42,500 nt of DNA from Paulinella micropora (taxonomy: Eukaryota > Cercozoa > Imbricatea > Euglyphida > Paulinellidae): the NCBI GenBank assembly GCA_019918135.1, contig WBZZ01005950.1, forward strand, positions 97,501-140,000, written 5' to 3'. The notes beneath the pieces are model-generated. The model saw only the letters and a program-made list of their open reading frames with translations. It searched no databases and was not told where the DNA came from. Position numbers and translations under genes: made by a program. Shown piece by piece: positions 1 to 10,242 of the stretch (within the stretch, counting starts at the first letter, position 1; every line of letters starts with the position of its first letter).

Positions 1-101
1 CTACTACTACTACTACTACTGCTACTCCTACTCCTACTCCTAGTCCCACTCCTACTCCCACTCCTATTCCTGATTATTATTGTTATTATTATTATTATTA
101 T
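1..101. repeat. CTA/CTC-rich simple repeat passing into ATT repeat
   Basis: The first ~70 bases are degenerate CTA and CTCCTA-type repeats, followed by a (ATT)n run that ends where the first SINE copy begins. No gene is seen. Confidence 0.85.
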
Positions 102-370
102 TGGACACCGTGATAGCCCAGTGGTCAAGTTCTACCATCTGGGCCCTGTCGCCAGTTCGATTCCCGTCGGTGCCACCAGTATTTTCATTGAACATACCGG
201 TCCGTCTGGACCAGTGTTTTCATTGAACATACCGGTCCGTCTGGAAGTGTTGGAACTGCCCTTGCGGGGGTGTCATTACAGCCTATCGTCAATTCTTCGT
301 ACTCCCCTCACGGGTGAGACGATGGAGGCGCATGTGCAGAAATGCATCAGCCATTGACAGAGAAGCACTA
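102..370 (+). mobile_element. tRNA-derived SINE, family A, copy A1
   Basis: The 5' part resembles a tRNA gene. An A box (TAGCCCAGTGG) lies at 114-124 and a B box (AGTTCGATTCC) at 154-164, 29 nt apart, close to the RNA polymerase III type 2 promoter consensus. The body carries a ~35-bp segment twice in tandem (about 178-245), then a GC-rich stretch and a ~55-bp tail starting GATGGAGGCGCATGTGCAG. It has (ATT)n on both sides. The same unit recurs at least 13 more times in this window. It encodes no protein; the short open frames through it are chance. Confidence 0.85.
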
Positions 371-396
371 TTACCATTATTATTATTATTATTATT

Positions 397-569
397 AGGG
401 AGTACATAGGCCATCGGTCCTTTCCATGGGCTGATTGGTATAAAGCTCCTAGAGTAATGTTCTATGCCGTCACTTCCTTTATTCCACCGATTGGTGTGGA
501 GACTTTCCTTATGGAATGGAGGACTGGATGCACATGGCCTTTTGGCTCAGCAATTGGCAGGAGATACAC

Positions 570-570
<1 letters not shown>
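397..570 (+). mobile_element. Cassette family B, copy B1
   Basis: This ~174-bp unit starts AGGGAGTACATAGGCC and ends GGCAGGAGATACACT before (ATT)n. Near-identical copies lie at 1268, 17090 and 17318. No RNA polymerase III boxes are evident. Its last ~50 bp align loosely with the SINE A and LINE 3' tails: CACATGGCC, then CTCAGC, then ATTGGCAG against ATTGACAG. It may be a strongly 5'-truncated LINE or another short dependent element. Confidence 0.7.
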
Positions 571-621
<51 letters not shown>

Positions 622-622
622 G

Positions 623-889
623 TGGACACCGTGATAGCCCAGTGGTCAAGTTCTACCATCTGGGCCCTGTCGCCAGTTCGATTCCCGTCGGTGCCACCAG
701 TATTTTCATTGAACATACCGCTCCGTCTGGACCAGTATTTTCATTGAACATACCGGTCCGTCTGGAAGTGTTGGAACTGCCCTTGCGGGGGTGTCATTAG
801 AGCTTATCGTCAATTCTTCGTACTCCCCTCACGGGTGAGACGATGGAGGCGCATGTGCAGAAATGCATCAGCCATTGACAGAGAAGCAC

Positions 890-891
<2 letters not shown>
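623..891 (+). mobile_element. tRNA-derived SINE, family A, copy A2
   Basis: A full-length copy with both pol III boxes, the tandem ~35-bp segment and the common tail. It starts TGGACACCG directly after (ATT)n and ends in (ATT)n. Confidence 0.85.
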
Positions 892-935
<44 letters not shown>

Positions 936-936
936 T

Positions 937-1203
937 TGGACACCGTGATAGCCCAGTGGTCAAGTTCTACCATCTGGGCCCTGTCGCCATTTCGATTCCC
1001 GTCGGTGCCACCAGTATTTTCATTGAACATACCGATCCGTCTGGACCAGTATTTTCATTGAACATACCGGCCCGTCTGGAAGTGTTGGAACTGCCCTTGC
1101 GGGGGTGTCATTAGAGCTTATCGTCAATTCTTCGTACTCCCCTCACGGGTGAGACGATGGAGGCGCATGTGCAGAAATGCATCAGCCATTGACAGAGAAG
1201 CAC

Positions 1204-1205
<2 letters not shown>
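937..1205 (+). mobile_element. tRNA-derived SINE, family A, copy A3
   Basis: A full-length copy, flanked by (ATT)n on both sides. It differs from A2 by a few substitutions, including one just before the B box. Confidence 0.85.
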
Positions 1206-1263
<58 letters not shown>

Positions 1264-1267
1264 TATT

Positions 1268-1441
1268 AGGGAGTACATAGGCCATTGGTCCTTTTCAATG
1301 GGCTGATTGGTATAAAGCTCCTAGAGTAATGTTCTATGCCGTCACTTCCTTTATTCCACCGATTGGTGTGGAGACTTTCCTTATGGAATGGAGGACTGGA
1401 TGCACATGGCCTTTTGGCTCAGCAATTGGCAGGAGATACAT
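1268..1441 (+). mobile_element. Cassette family B, copy B2
   Basis: Nearly identical to the unit at 397-570, and again between two (ATT)n runs. A short ATTACC interruption precedes it, as in B1. Confidence 0.7.
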
Positions 1442-1447
1442 TATTAC

Positions 1448-1498
<51 letters not shown>

Positions 1499-1595
1499 CC
1501 CTGAAAGGTGTTGGTAAAGGGGGTGGGGGGTTTGGGGGGAGGGGAGAAATGAAAATTGTGTACCCCCCACCCACCCGCAAATCGGCACCCCTGTA

Positions 1596-2300
1596 GGAAT
1601 AAATCATGGTTTGTGGGAACGAGGAGGAGTTCGGAGCTCATATTTGCAGGGTGGTTAGCCCCAGACTCGATGTTGATGCTGATATGATTTTTTTCGAATT
1701 CACGCAAATATTTGCGTTAGGGGAGTGTCCTGAATGCCAAAATTCCTTGTTTTTTTTGCACCCCAATCGGAATAAATCATGGTTTGTGTGAACCAGAAGG
1801 GTTTGGGAGCTCATATTGACAGGGTGGCTAGCCCCAGCCTCGATCTTGATGCTGATATAATTTCTTTGGAATTCACGCAAATATTTGCGTTAGCGCAGTG
1901 TCGTGAATGCCAATATTCCTTGTTTTTGGGCATTTTTTTGCACCCCCCCATCGGAATAAATCATGGTTTGTGGGAACGAGGAGGAGTTGAGAGCTCATAT
2001 TGGCAGGTGTCTGGCCCCAGACTCGATGTTGATGCTGATATAGTTTCTTTGGAATTCACACAATTATTTGCGTTAGGGGAGTGTCTTGAATGCCAAAGTT
2101 CCTTGTTTTTTTGGCCTTTTTTTGCACCCCCCATCGGAATAAATCATGGTTTGTGGGAACCAGGAAAAGTTGGGAGCTCATATTGGCAGGGTGATAAGCT
2201 CCAGAATCGATCTTGATGCTGGTATATTTTTTTGGAATTCACGCAAACATTTGTGTTAGGGTCCTGAATGCCAAATTTCCTTGTTTTTTTGGCAGTACTT
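1596..2300 (+). repeat. Tandem satellite, four ~173-184-bp monomers
   Basis: The phrase GGAATAAATCATGG recurs at 1596, 1769, 1953 and 2136, giving monomers of 173, 184 and 183 bp plus a decaying fourth. Each carries GAGCTCATAT, a GATGTTGATGCTGATAT-like phrase, a short inverted repeat around CGCAAATATTTGCG, and a T-run before CACCCC. Open frames across it are short and not conserved between monomers, so it is probably non-coding. Confidence 0.85.
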
Positions 2301-2301
2301 G

Positions 2302-2575
2302 CCGGTGCCTCCGGCAATTGAACGTACCCTGTCGACGAGGCAGGGGGGGTCCGGGGGGCCCTCCCCCCGGGGAACCCCAGCCCTGTGATTGTACGTACCC
2401 GTTCTGCTCGCGGGTGGCACACACACCTGAAAATTGAGGTTTTTTTGCCACCAGGCGCACTTTGCGGCACCTCCGGCAATTCAACGTACCCTGTCGAAGG
2501 AAAAGGGGGGGGGTCCGGGGGAGCCCTGCGATTGCACGTACCCGTTCTGGTCGCGGGTGGCACCCCACCTGAAAT
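2302..2575 (+). repeat. Two-copy direct repeat of ~120-140 bp, GC-rich
   Basis: CTCCGGCAATTNAACGTACC followed by CCTGTCGA, a G-run, a GATTG(T/C)ACGTACCCGTTCTG phrase and a CGCGGGTGGCAC end occurs twice (about 2302-2432 and 2460-2575). It adjoins the satellite and breaks its last monomer. The function is unknown. Confidence 0.7.
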
Positions 2576-3002
2576 GTAACAAGACACTTAGTCTTACACT
2601 TACAAGGGAAAAGAGAATTTAATAATGAACACAACTGGTTCAAGGCTAACCTCCACTTCTATAACAGAAAGGGAAGTCAGAATTGAACCCAAACGACAAG
2701 CTAAAGGGAAAACGCCGCAAGAAACGGAGTGTCGCTATGACCAGGTCAACTGATACGATTCTTTTTGTTCATACTGCCTGCACAAATGCCAAAACATACC
2801 AACAAACAACAGCCCATAAGTGCATTTCCCTTATTTTGCCATAAATTCCCAGTCACGGGAAAAACTGCTAAATTCCACGGAATTTCCGTACCAATTATCC
2901 TTATCCTTCAAACGGTTACTACATTTGTTCCAAAAGATTCAGGTCAACGCTATTAACGTGGGAGGTTAATTACTAAGGATGCCACAGCTTTGTGGAACTG
3001 TA

Positions 3003-3034
3003 GGCGCAGATCGTTGCAGATAGGTAAATATGTG
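3003..3034 (-). repeat. Fragment of element Y end
   Basis: GTAGGCGCAGAT and AGATAGGTAAATATG, split by a 10-base insertion, are the reverse complement of the 3' end of both Y copies at 13.4-13.8 and 15.1-15.5 kb. Only this terminus matches clearly. Confidence 0.55.
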
Positions 3035-3299
3035 CTACTTTAATAATACCCCGTGTCGGTCCAGGCACACTAAGAGATTGTTCACTCTTAACCGGATAAT
3101 GATAATATTACTAAAAAGGTCCGTTACCCTTTTTTGGTCAGAATATATTATCGTTAGACCGGCCAACGGCAATTGGCTGGTGTTTGCCTTGGTTTTTTTG
3201 GGCTTCGCTAGTCTCCCACATTTTCTCACTATCCTTGATCCTTATTTATATAAGCGAAGCCTCGGAAGATTGGGTTACTGGCGAAGTTATTGAATTTGG

Positions 3300-3345
3300 T
3301 TGAGTCAAAGGATAGGCATCAATAAATATATTCTTTTAGCATCGA
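3300..3345 (+). repeat. Short repeat with AATAAA, shared with 33,181-33,232
   Basis: TTGAGT, AAAGGAT and GGCATCAATAAATATATTC, followed by a CGAACCG phrase, match the segment at 33,181-33,232 with few differences. It looks like a transcript-end region, perhaps of a common LTR family. Confidence 0.6.
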
Positions 3346-4565
3346 ACCGGAAAAAGTGGAGTCCCATACCTCACTGGACGAGAGGGTTCGGAACTTTACT
3401 TTTACTTAGATATTTGAATAATAACACGTCACTAAACAACACAATCCGAGACCGCCAAAACATGTATTGCCCCCAACGATAGCTTGTAAAAAGTCGGTAA
3501 TACAACCAAACACAGTCCTCAAAAGATGAGAATGATGTCTCGTTATATTAGCTCAGTGAAGCCAAAAAGGAAAACGGCAACAGACCAGGAATAAAATGGC
3601 ATCAGGTCCAATCCGGACAAATACTACTGAAAAATAAGCTGATGCACCTGTCACCAGGAAAAGGTACTTTTTACCGGCTATCCGGGGGGTGATGCCTACA
3701 GTACCCCCCTCCCGATTTTATGACGGAAATAGCATTTTCGTCATACACCTTCTGATTTCTTTCTGCAAATAGTATGCGCTATGTAGTCATGCCACACAGC
3801 GCATCGACCCACGGATAGACGCTAAAAGACGATAAATATATCCTCATACGGCACGTCAAAGCGGATTCTCCAGCCATTCTTGTAGATTTTTGAACTCTTC
3901 TTCCCCTCAATCTCTTTTTTTTTCTTTTTTTTTTCTCGGCAGTATGTCAAGAACAAACGTACTAATAATAAAAAAATACAAGCAACGTGGTGCTGTAGTA
4001 CGATTCCCCCTTTGATCTCCTTCTTATCATTATCATTATCATTATTATTATCATTATTATTATTATTATTCACAGGGAGATCGTAAGTACATTGTCTTTT
4101 TTAATGACATACCCTTGTATAAGGCGGATATCCTATGATATAGTATTAGGGGGCCAGTCCTAATAGCTATATCCGAAGTCGAGGTGTATGTACCCGACCC
4201 TGCGATATACCGACACAAGTAGAGATTGACCGTGCTCAGGTACGACAGTATATAATCTATCGTAAAAAATAATTTAATGAAAGTTTCAGAGAACATTTCA
4301 TTTTCGAGAACATCATCCCAGGACTTGGAAAGGGTCATAGTATTACCGGGAACACCATCGCTCAATACACTAGCGATCCCCGTATACGGTGTAATATCAT
4401 CGTCGATCGACCTTTCGCACTCGTATGTTGCGATCGAATGCCAAGTTATATCACTGAGTCTTTTTAATATTCATATTGATAACTGATGACGCATGATCAA
4501 ATCATGATACGCCGTGGGCAATCAACCAGTTTGTTTGAGACGTATGAAGAAAAATAATTTCTTTG

Positions 4566-5540
4566 TCACTGCCTTCGTCGTCTGGCGCGGATTTCTTTGC
4601 CTGGTGGAGGACCACCAACAAAAGTCAGATCGAACTTTGACTGTTCGAGAATGTCCCAGATCTTATTAGGGATTCCGCCCAACGACAATTCAAAAGGGAC
4701 ACCAAGCACTCCTCTTGGCAGTGTCTGAATGGTCCACGCAGTGTAATCCTTGTCTCTGGGAGTAATTGTATTATCCCATGTCTCGAGACTTTTTGCGTCT
4801 TTATATACTGGCAGATAATGCCTTGCCTTTGGATCCTCAACCGGGTCCATACTTCTCCAAAACTGGAGTATCGGTTGTACTATTTTTGCGGCTGATGATA
4901 TTTTGAGTGTCCGTGTGACACGCATCTGTCGTGGGACCGACACGACCCGCATCAAGTATAAGTCTGAGAGAGTGTCAACAGCGACATGTTGTTCCGCTGG
5001 TCTCATCAGATAGAAAGCATCTTTCACCCATGCGATGGTTGCTATCGCATCGCCTTCCTTCCATCGCTCATGGACAATCTCAACGTTGCCCGCGTTTGGG
5101 TCAGTGTCCGTCCCCTCCTCCTCCTGGTGGACGTCCTTTGATCCCATCGACCTCATCGCCTTCCTCGGTTGGTCGTTGATAAGATCATTCCGCGCTCTCC
5201 GTAGCTGCGCCTCTGTGATCTTCTCCTTCTTTCCGCTATGCTCTCGCGGAGACTTGGACTGAGTCCCCACCGCGCTTATGCGGTCAGTCTTCTCCTTACT
5301 GTCCACCTCACTCTCCTCCTTCTCAGCTATCGGTGCCCGATAAGCATCGTCTTGGTCTATGCCAGCCTCCTTGTGGATGGGCGGCACCTCTTTGAAATCA
5401 TCTTTCATCCGTTTTAACGCCTCCTCAACGGATTCATCTTCCAATAAGAAGGGATCATACTTAATCAGCCTTCTTACATTCACAATTTGCACCTTCCCTC
5501 TACCCCTGATCTTGTAGTTCAGAGGTCCCGTCTGTTCCAT
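4566..5540 (-). pseudogene. C-terminal extension of gypsy integrase
   Basis: This 324-codon frame starts inside the integrase GPY module: its first ~28 residues (GPLNYKIRGRG, then VNVRRLIKYDP) continue the strand pattern of the module in the frame upstream. A charged Glu/Lys/Asp-rich linker (residues ~30-150) follows, then a ~170-residue globular-looking part rich in Trp and Pro that ends in a basic RARRRRQ tail. I see no chromodomain motif. A C-terminal region after the GPY module often guides target choice in this superfamily; whether it does so here is inference. The ATG at 5538-5540 is probably not a true start, because the preceding frame leads into it by a frameshift. Confidence 0.6.
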
Positions 5541-6512
5541 AATCTGTAAGGTCCTTTCCAGTGAGTGAACAGCTTAGAGCTGACTCCTTTCGGGACCTGA
5601 GGATGGTACAACAGTACAATATCCCCAACCTGAAACTTGATCTGATCCAAGTGCGCTTGTCGCACCCCTTCAGCATCAGTCTTTCGGCGCTCCGCCTCTC
5701 TATGCGCCCTGACTATTTGTTCCGCCTCCATCTTCACTCTAAGTCTCATCATCCGCGGATATCCGCCCAAGTGTCTTTTGGGTGAAGGAGCGAAGTCGGG
5801 ATATCAGGCTCACGCCCATATACTAACTGATATGGCGAGATTGAGCTCTTCGAGCCTCCTAACGCCGTAGAGGGTAGACAGTTCATTGCAAACGCAAATG
5901 ATGGTGCTGCCTCGACCCATGCTCTTTGATTCTCCTTCTTCGTGCAATACATCTTTAGTGAGGCTTTGAGGGGTATGTGTACCCGCTCGATTTTCCCATT
6001 TGCTCGCGGGTTATAGGCAGTAACATATTGCCATTTCATCCCGCAATACTTAGATAGTTTGTCGATGACCTCGTTATTAAAGTCCGAGCCTCGATCAGAA
6101 CATATCTTTCTTGGTACTCCGATCTGTGAGATGATCCTATCGATCAGCGCCTCGGCCGTCGTCTTGCCGGTAACGTCTTTGACAGGGATGATCCACACAT
6201 AGTTGGTGGCTCTGTCAATAGCCGTGAGGAGGTATTTGTAACCATCCTTCGATTCTGGGAAAGGTCCCACATGATCAATGTGTATAAACTCAAACATCCC
6301 CGCATGAAGAGGAAATTCGCCAATCAGGCCGAAATTTGCCTTCAGTGGTGTTTTGTTTATCTTGCACGGGATGCATGCATCCACCGCCTGATCTATCTCC
6401 TCCTTCATCTTCTTCCACCAGAATCACCTCGCTACGAACATGTGAGTTCGTTGTCGACCCGGATGCGCCAAAACTTCTGTCCCCGCCTTCTCATAAAGCC
6501 TCCGTCAGACAA
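5519..6512 (-). pseudogene. Ty3/gypsy integrase, frameshifted, with one nonsense codon
   Basis: The zinc-binding start carries an HPG histidine, a second His 5 residues further on and a CIPC cysteine pair. The core has Asp in HIDHVGPFP, Asp in SDRGSDF and Glu in GKIERVH, i.e. the DDE triad. A GPY/F module follows (VGDIVLLYHP, then HWKGPYRL). The reading is interrupted by TGA at 6424-6426, where neighbouring residues (FWWKK) suggest an original Trp. A frameshift near 5760 separates core from GPY module and another near 5545 leads into the C-terminal extension. It would join element cDNA to host DNA in the nucleus. Confidence 0.85.
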
Positions 6513-7781
6513 ATCATCGTACTGACTGCTCAACATCTTCTGCATCGCCTTCTGGAAAAGTCCTGGGGCTTGCTTGAGGCCCATCGGAAGCACTTTCCAT
6601 TGGTATATTTCCATAGCCACCACAAACGCCGTCAGCCATCTGGACTTTTCCTCCAGTGGTATCTGCCAGAAGCCATTCTTAAGGTCAATGACCGAATAGA
6701 ATTTTGCATTCCGCAGTACTCTCCTTCCTTCTTCTAATGTCGGGAGAGGATTTCTCTCTTCCTCCAGCACCTTGTTAAGACGAGCATAGTTAACTGTCAG
6801 GCGCCATTCTCCTCCTGGCTTCGGCACTATTCTCGGTTGTGAGACTATTGGAGATGTTGATATCTCAATAAAGTCCTCATTGAGCAGCTGTCTTGCTAGC
6901 TCCTCCGCTATTTTTGCCTCATGTATACTCAAATTCGCCCTTCGTGGTGCCGGTGACGGCTCCGCACCCGGTATTTTGTAAATAACCGCAGTGAAATCTT
7001 CAGGCTTGACACCACCTGCATGTGGAGGATCAAAAATTTCCTTGTTCGCCTCTAATTTGGCTTTTAAAAGCTCCTTCTCCTTCTCCGTGCCTACTCCTTC
7101 TTCCAATATTTTCCGCGCCGCCGCTTGAAAATCTTCATCAGACATGTGCTTATGTTGCTTGAGGGGTTCTCTGTCCTCCTCCAAACCTAAGTCCTCTTCC
7201 GAGACATCATCTAGGCCCGTCTTTTCATACGTGACCGTGTCCGGCTCATCATCTTTACCGAGCTCCACCAGCATGTCAATGAGTCTCGCGTATTGCAAAG
7301 GAGCTTTACGGGTGTAAAAACCATCAAAGCATGTGAATGCTTGCGGTATCAGTTTCAACTTGTCGAGGTCTCTGAGCTTCCGCTTGTATGCACTGCTCTG
7401 CTCACGAGTTCCCATACGACAAGCCACCACTAGCTGTTGCTTGCGAGAGGGTACCGGTATAGGATGATCAATAAGCCGGTCCCTTATTTCCTGCGCCCAT
7501 ATCGCCTTCTCATTATATGGCAGGATAATAGTATACGGCTTATTATTTTCGAATAAAGTCCGTAAGCATTTCTTCACTTCAGTTAGTGAACGCGGCCACG
7601 TCGGCTCGTCACCCCAGAAATCAGTAATAAAACTTTTAATAGTTCCTGGTGGAGTATCCGGGATTCGCCCCGTTCTCCTTGGTACAAACGCCTCCCTTTT
7701 TTCTTCTCCTACTTTCGCATGGAAACAGTATCCGTTAGTAATATGGGCATCTGTTCCTACTCCTTCCGCGAATCTCGCCAA
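6505..7781 (-). pseudogene. Ty3/gypsy reverse transcriptase, N-terminal half only
   Basis: Residues ~310-420 show the fingers and first palm motifs: SQPRIVPKPGGEWRLTVNYA, YSVIDLKNGFWQIPL with the first catalytic Asp, TAFVV and VLPMGLKQAPGLFQKAM. The sequence then stops. The YxDD box, thumb and RNase H are absent and the frame runs into integrase sequence within ~10 codons, so several hundred codons are deleted. The first ~300 residues are a charged linker of unknown role. Upstream, the frame at 7757-7957 (VSHKEARRW) probably belongs to the same protein across a frameshift near 7775. Without the YxDD box this copy cannot polymerise DNA. Confidence 0.85.
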
Positions 7782-8088
7782 CGACGGGCTTCTTTGTGCG
7801 ACACATATATAATCTCCTCCTTTCGCTTCTCGATTAAGTCATCAATAGACTCTTTGTCCCAATGGCATGTCGGAACTGTGACAGTGCACACTTGGGATTC
7901 CCAATTGTCGGTCCAGGACAGCTCATCCGGTCTTACGACATGGGGGTGAACGTACACCTCAAGTGCCTCATGTGCGATGGCAATCTTTTTGTGATCCGTC
8001 GCTAGACTCAGCTCATATTAAGCCTCATAAGAGTCAGTAGCGTTGAAGGGATCAATGTTATATCGTTCTTTTCTCCTCTTTTTACTCC

Positions 8089-8460
8089 CTATATCACTCG
8101 CCATGCGGCGCAATCAATCACAGCCCCCATCGTAGCCAATTGGTCATACGATAGTAATATTGACCCGTGGTAACCGGGGACGACATAAAGGTCCATGCGG
8201 TATACTTGTGCGGATTTTAATTTAAAGGTCAGTGTGATGATTCCCGTGATGACCGTCCGGCTACCCACTCCCTTCAGAGTGCCAGTCGAATTTTTCATAT
8301 TTCCGTCCACCCAGTCCCGGTATCGATTAAAAAACTTCCGGCCGACAATATTAATATTCGCCATCGTATCATTACCAACTTTTAATATTGTCTTTAATGT
8401 TTCACAATAAAGTTCCGTATAACAGAGCATCGGGCCTGTGTATATTGGCTGCGAGAACAA
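8089..8460 (-). pseudogene. Retropepsin-like aspartic protease of the gypsy element
   Basis: About 123 residues, between the gag coiled coil and RT. The C-terminal half has the pattern of a retroelement protease (VYRMDLYVVPG, then SILLSYDQLATMGAVID). The active-site box reads D-T-M-A (about 8360-8371) where D-T/S-G-A is expected, so the flap-side Gly is replaced by Met. It is joined to the preceding gag frame by a shift near 8455, which could be a programmed gag-pol shift or decay. The assignment rests on pattern and position. Confidence 0.6.
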
Positions 8461-9400
8461 GAACTTTACGTTCCAAATTTTGGAGTCTTGTCTCTAAGTT
8501 TTTCAACTCCTCCTTCTTCTCCTCCTGCTTCACCTCATTAACATTTTTATTATTCTGCGGTACTGGTGCGTTTACTATGTGAGCGACATTGTCTTGTGGT
8601 ACTTGAGTACACACATTATCTTTTTGCTCGCCACCCGCCGCGATCGTAGACATTGAGTCTGTTCGTGGTTGTTTGCTTGGCCGAGGCGATACGTCTGCCA
8701 TTGGCCTCCTCGCCTCCATCGCAAGTCTCGCCTTCCTATTTGCATCAGTTATCATTGGTAACCATGATGTATGAACGGGTATGAGACTACCTTGGGGCTG
8801 CAGTCTCTGTGTACCCACATCTTTGTATTCAGATTGAGGAAGCGTTGGCCCATTCTGCACAACAGCATTAGAAAGCACTGTGACTTTAGATTTAAACTTC
8901 ACAGTCTTCTCCTTCCTCTCTTCTTCCCCCTCCAGTCATTCCACCACCTCGAAACGATTACCTTGAGTAGTGTCCGGGTAGGATGACGTATCGGTCTCCG
9001 AGGCAGTGTTGTAGGCCTGAGCTCGACCGAAATTCGGGTTGGAGCTTGCCCATGAGCCTCCTGCTCCTCTGGGTGGGGGGGCTGGAGCTCGAACAGCTCT
9101 CCCTCCATAAGGGGTATATCCCCGACCTCCTCCTCTTCCTCTCTGAGGGGTTCCCTGCCACCTCGAGGCTCCTCTCCATGTTCCTCCTCCTCGTCCTCCT
9201 CCTCCTCCTCCTCCTGCTCCTCCTCCTCCTCCTGCTCCTCCTCCTCGTCCTCTTTGAGAGGCCTTTAGGTTCTTTTTTCTCTCCCTTTCCTCCTTCTTCT
9301 CCTTCATCCTCTCCACATAGGCAATGATCGCCTGTCGTAACTCCTCATCATCACACATATTGGCATACCAACCCTCGTTCGCAGCGGCAATCTGAAGCAA
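8402..9400 (-). pseudogene. gag C-terminal part: RGG-rich nucleocapsid-like region and coiled coil
   Basis: Two frames make up this part. 8936-9400 encodes a charged helix (ERMKEKKEERERKKNL) and a Gly/Arg-rich RGG region of ~60 residues, a composition typical of RNA-binding nucleocapsid tails, then Ser/Thr-rich sequence. 8402-8902 encodes a polar linker and a short coiled coil (EEKKEELKNLETRLQNLERKV) just before the protease. The RGG frame joins the zinc-finger frame upstream through a 10-bp tandem duplication at 9389-9408; both frames encode the phrase LQIA there. Confidence 0.65.
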
Positions 9401-9746
9401 TCTGAAGCATGCTGAAAAGGCCCGGTTCCTTGCCTTCCGTCCTGCTCAGAAAATTTGCCCTTGCTGTTGGGTTCTGCCTATCATGATTGAAAGAGCAGTC
9501 TCTGTTCTCCATCTGTGCCTTACACTGCAAGCCCGCGAACCACCTCCAACATGCGGTCTTCAGGTCTGGCTCTCTCTGTCTCTTCCAACCGGCAACTCTG
9601 TTTGTGTACGTGGCTTGTGCGCCAACAGGTACACCGCCTGCCTGTGCCGTATGTGCCTCCGTGAGCGAGTCCATGTTTGAGCATGCACTCATCACTTCTT
9701 GAAACAGTGCTGACGGAGCAACGCTTTGAACCGTATTTTCGAACAC
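9351..9746 (-). pseudogene. gag segment with CCCH-type zinc finger
   Basis: This 131-codon frame has a C-x8-C-x8-C-x3-H array at residues 66-88 (bases 9483-9551: CWRWFAGLQC, then RDCSFNH). Most gypsy gags use a C-x2-C-x4-H-x4-C knuckle, so the CCCH form is notable. It presumably binds element RNA. Downstream the frame runs out of phase after the 10-bp duplication. Confidence 0.65.
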
Positions 9747-9918
9747 GTGTGTCTCGATGAGGAGTGCTGTTGGCTTGGCGGCGACCCTTACGGAGGTAGT
9801 TTCCTCCTATAGGCTATTCTATGGCCGCAAGTCGATCATCCTCTATTTCTTCTCGACGTTACACACAGTTAACCAGAGTAAGCTTACTCAGCTCATACAA
9901 CAATGCTCGACGTTTAGC

Positions 9919-10242
9919 TCAGTGAAGGCCAAGAACTTCCAAACTCATCGCCACTGTCTCAAAGATTTCAAATCCTATGAGAGTACCAGTGCAGAGATGC
10001 TGGTATCCATGAGATTGAAAATATGAAATGAGTGTGGCCACCGCCAGTTCACACTGAGCGTCTAGGCCTGTTGCATTGTTTCTCTTAATCTCCTCCTTCT
10101 TTCTCAAAAACTTGTACTGTGTCAGATCGAATCCCTCCGAGACTAGAGATTGGTCAAAAACAGTAACAAGGGCCTCGTATTCCTGCGTTTCGTCGCAAGG
10201 AAAAGCCTTCATGTAGGCATTGATCTCTTTGAGCTTGCTCAA
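9919..10242 (-). pseudogene. gag-like segment, middle
   Basis: This 107-codon helical, non-repetitive frame (SKLKEINAYMKAF, then SYFQSHGYQHLCTGTLIGF) lies between the large N-terminal gag frame and the zinc-finger frame. It continues from 10,239-10,910 after a single frameshift near 10,247. Its position suggests capsid, but I recognise no capsid motif. Confidence 0.5.

Larger units (their letters stand above)
371..1498. repeat. (ATT)n tracts separating the cassettes of the first cluster
   Basis: Pure or nearly pure (ATT)n runs lie at about 371-396, 571-622, 892-936, 1206-1267 and 1443-1498. They fill every gap between SINE A and family B copies. All cassettes here point the same way, so each run is both the 3' tail of one cassette and the 5' flank of the next. 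Confidence 0.9.
2580..4565. other. AT-rich non-coding stretch downstream of the Ty3/gypsy element
   Basis: I see no convincing gene. It holds a short piece related to element Y (about 3003-3034, minus), a 45-bp polyadenylation-like segment shared with 33,181-33,232, a pyrimidine tract at about 3898-3937 (a polypurine tract on the minus strand), and an impure ATC/ATT run at about 4029-4072. The 3' LTR of the gypsy-like element should lie here, but I found no matching 5' LTR, so its limits stay open. A 99-codon minus frame at 4066-4365 resembles nothing I recognise. Confidence 0.6.

Noticed and set aside
102..370. True tRNA gene
   Set aside because: A and B boxes are present but the T and anticodon stems do not pair well, and the unit is followed by a repeated body and tail. 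It is a SINE.
102..1498. CRISPR-like array (repeat units separated by spacers)
   Set aside because: The repeats are ~270 bp or ~174 bp and the spacers are microsatellite. Eukaryotic retroelements explain it.
457..1607. Frames with long poly-Ile, poly-Tyr, poly-Leu or poly-Asn
   Set aside because: Translations of (ATT)n or (AAT)n runs joined to SINE or cassette sequence; the same repeats give such frames on both strands at every copy.
1779..2216. 145-codon frame across the satellite
   Set aside because: It spans monomers and is not preserved in each monomer; chance.
8440..8470. Programmed gag-pol frameshift
   Set aside because: The frame change is real, but no clear slippery site or pseudoknot was seen, and the element carries many other frameshifts.
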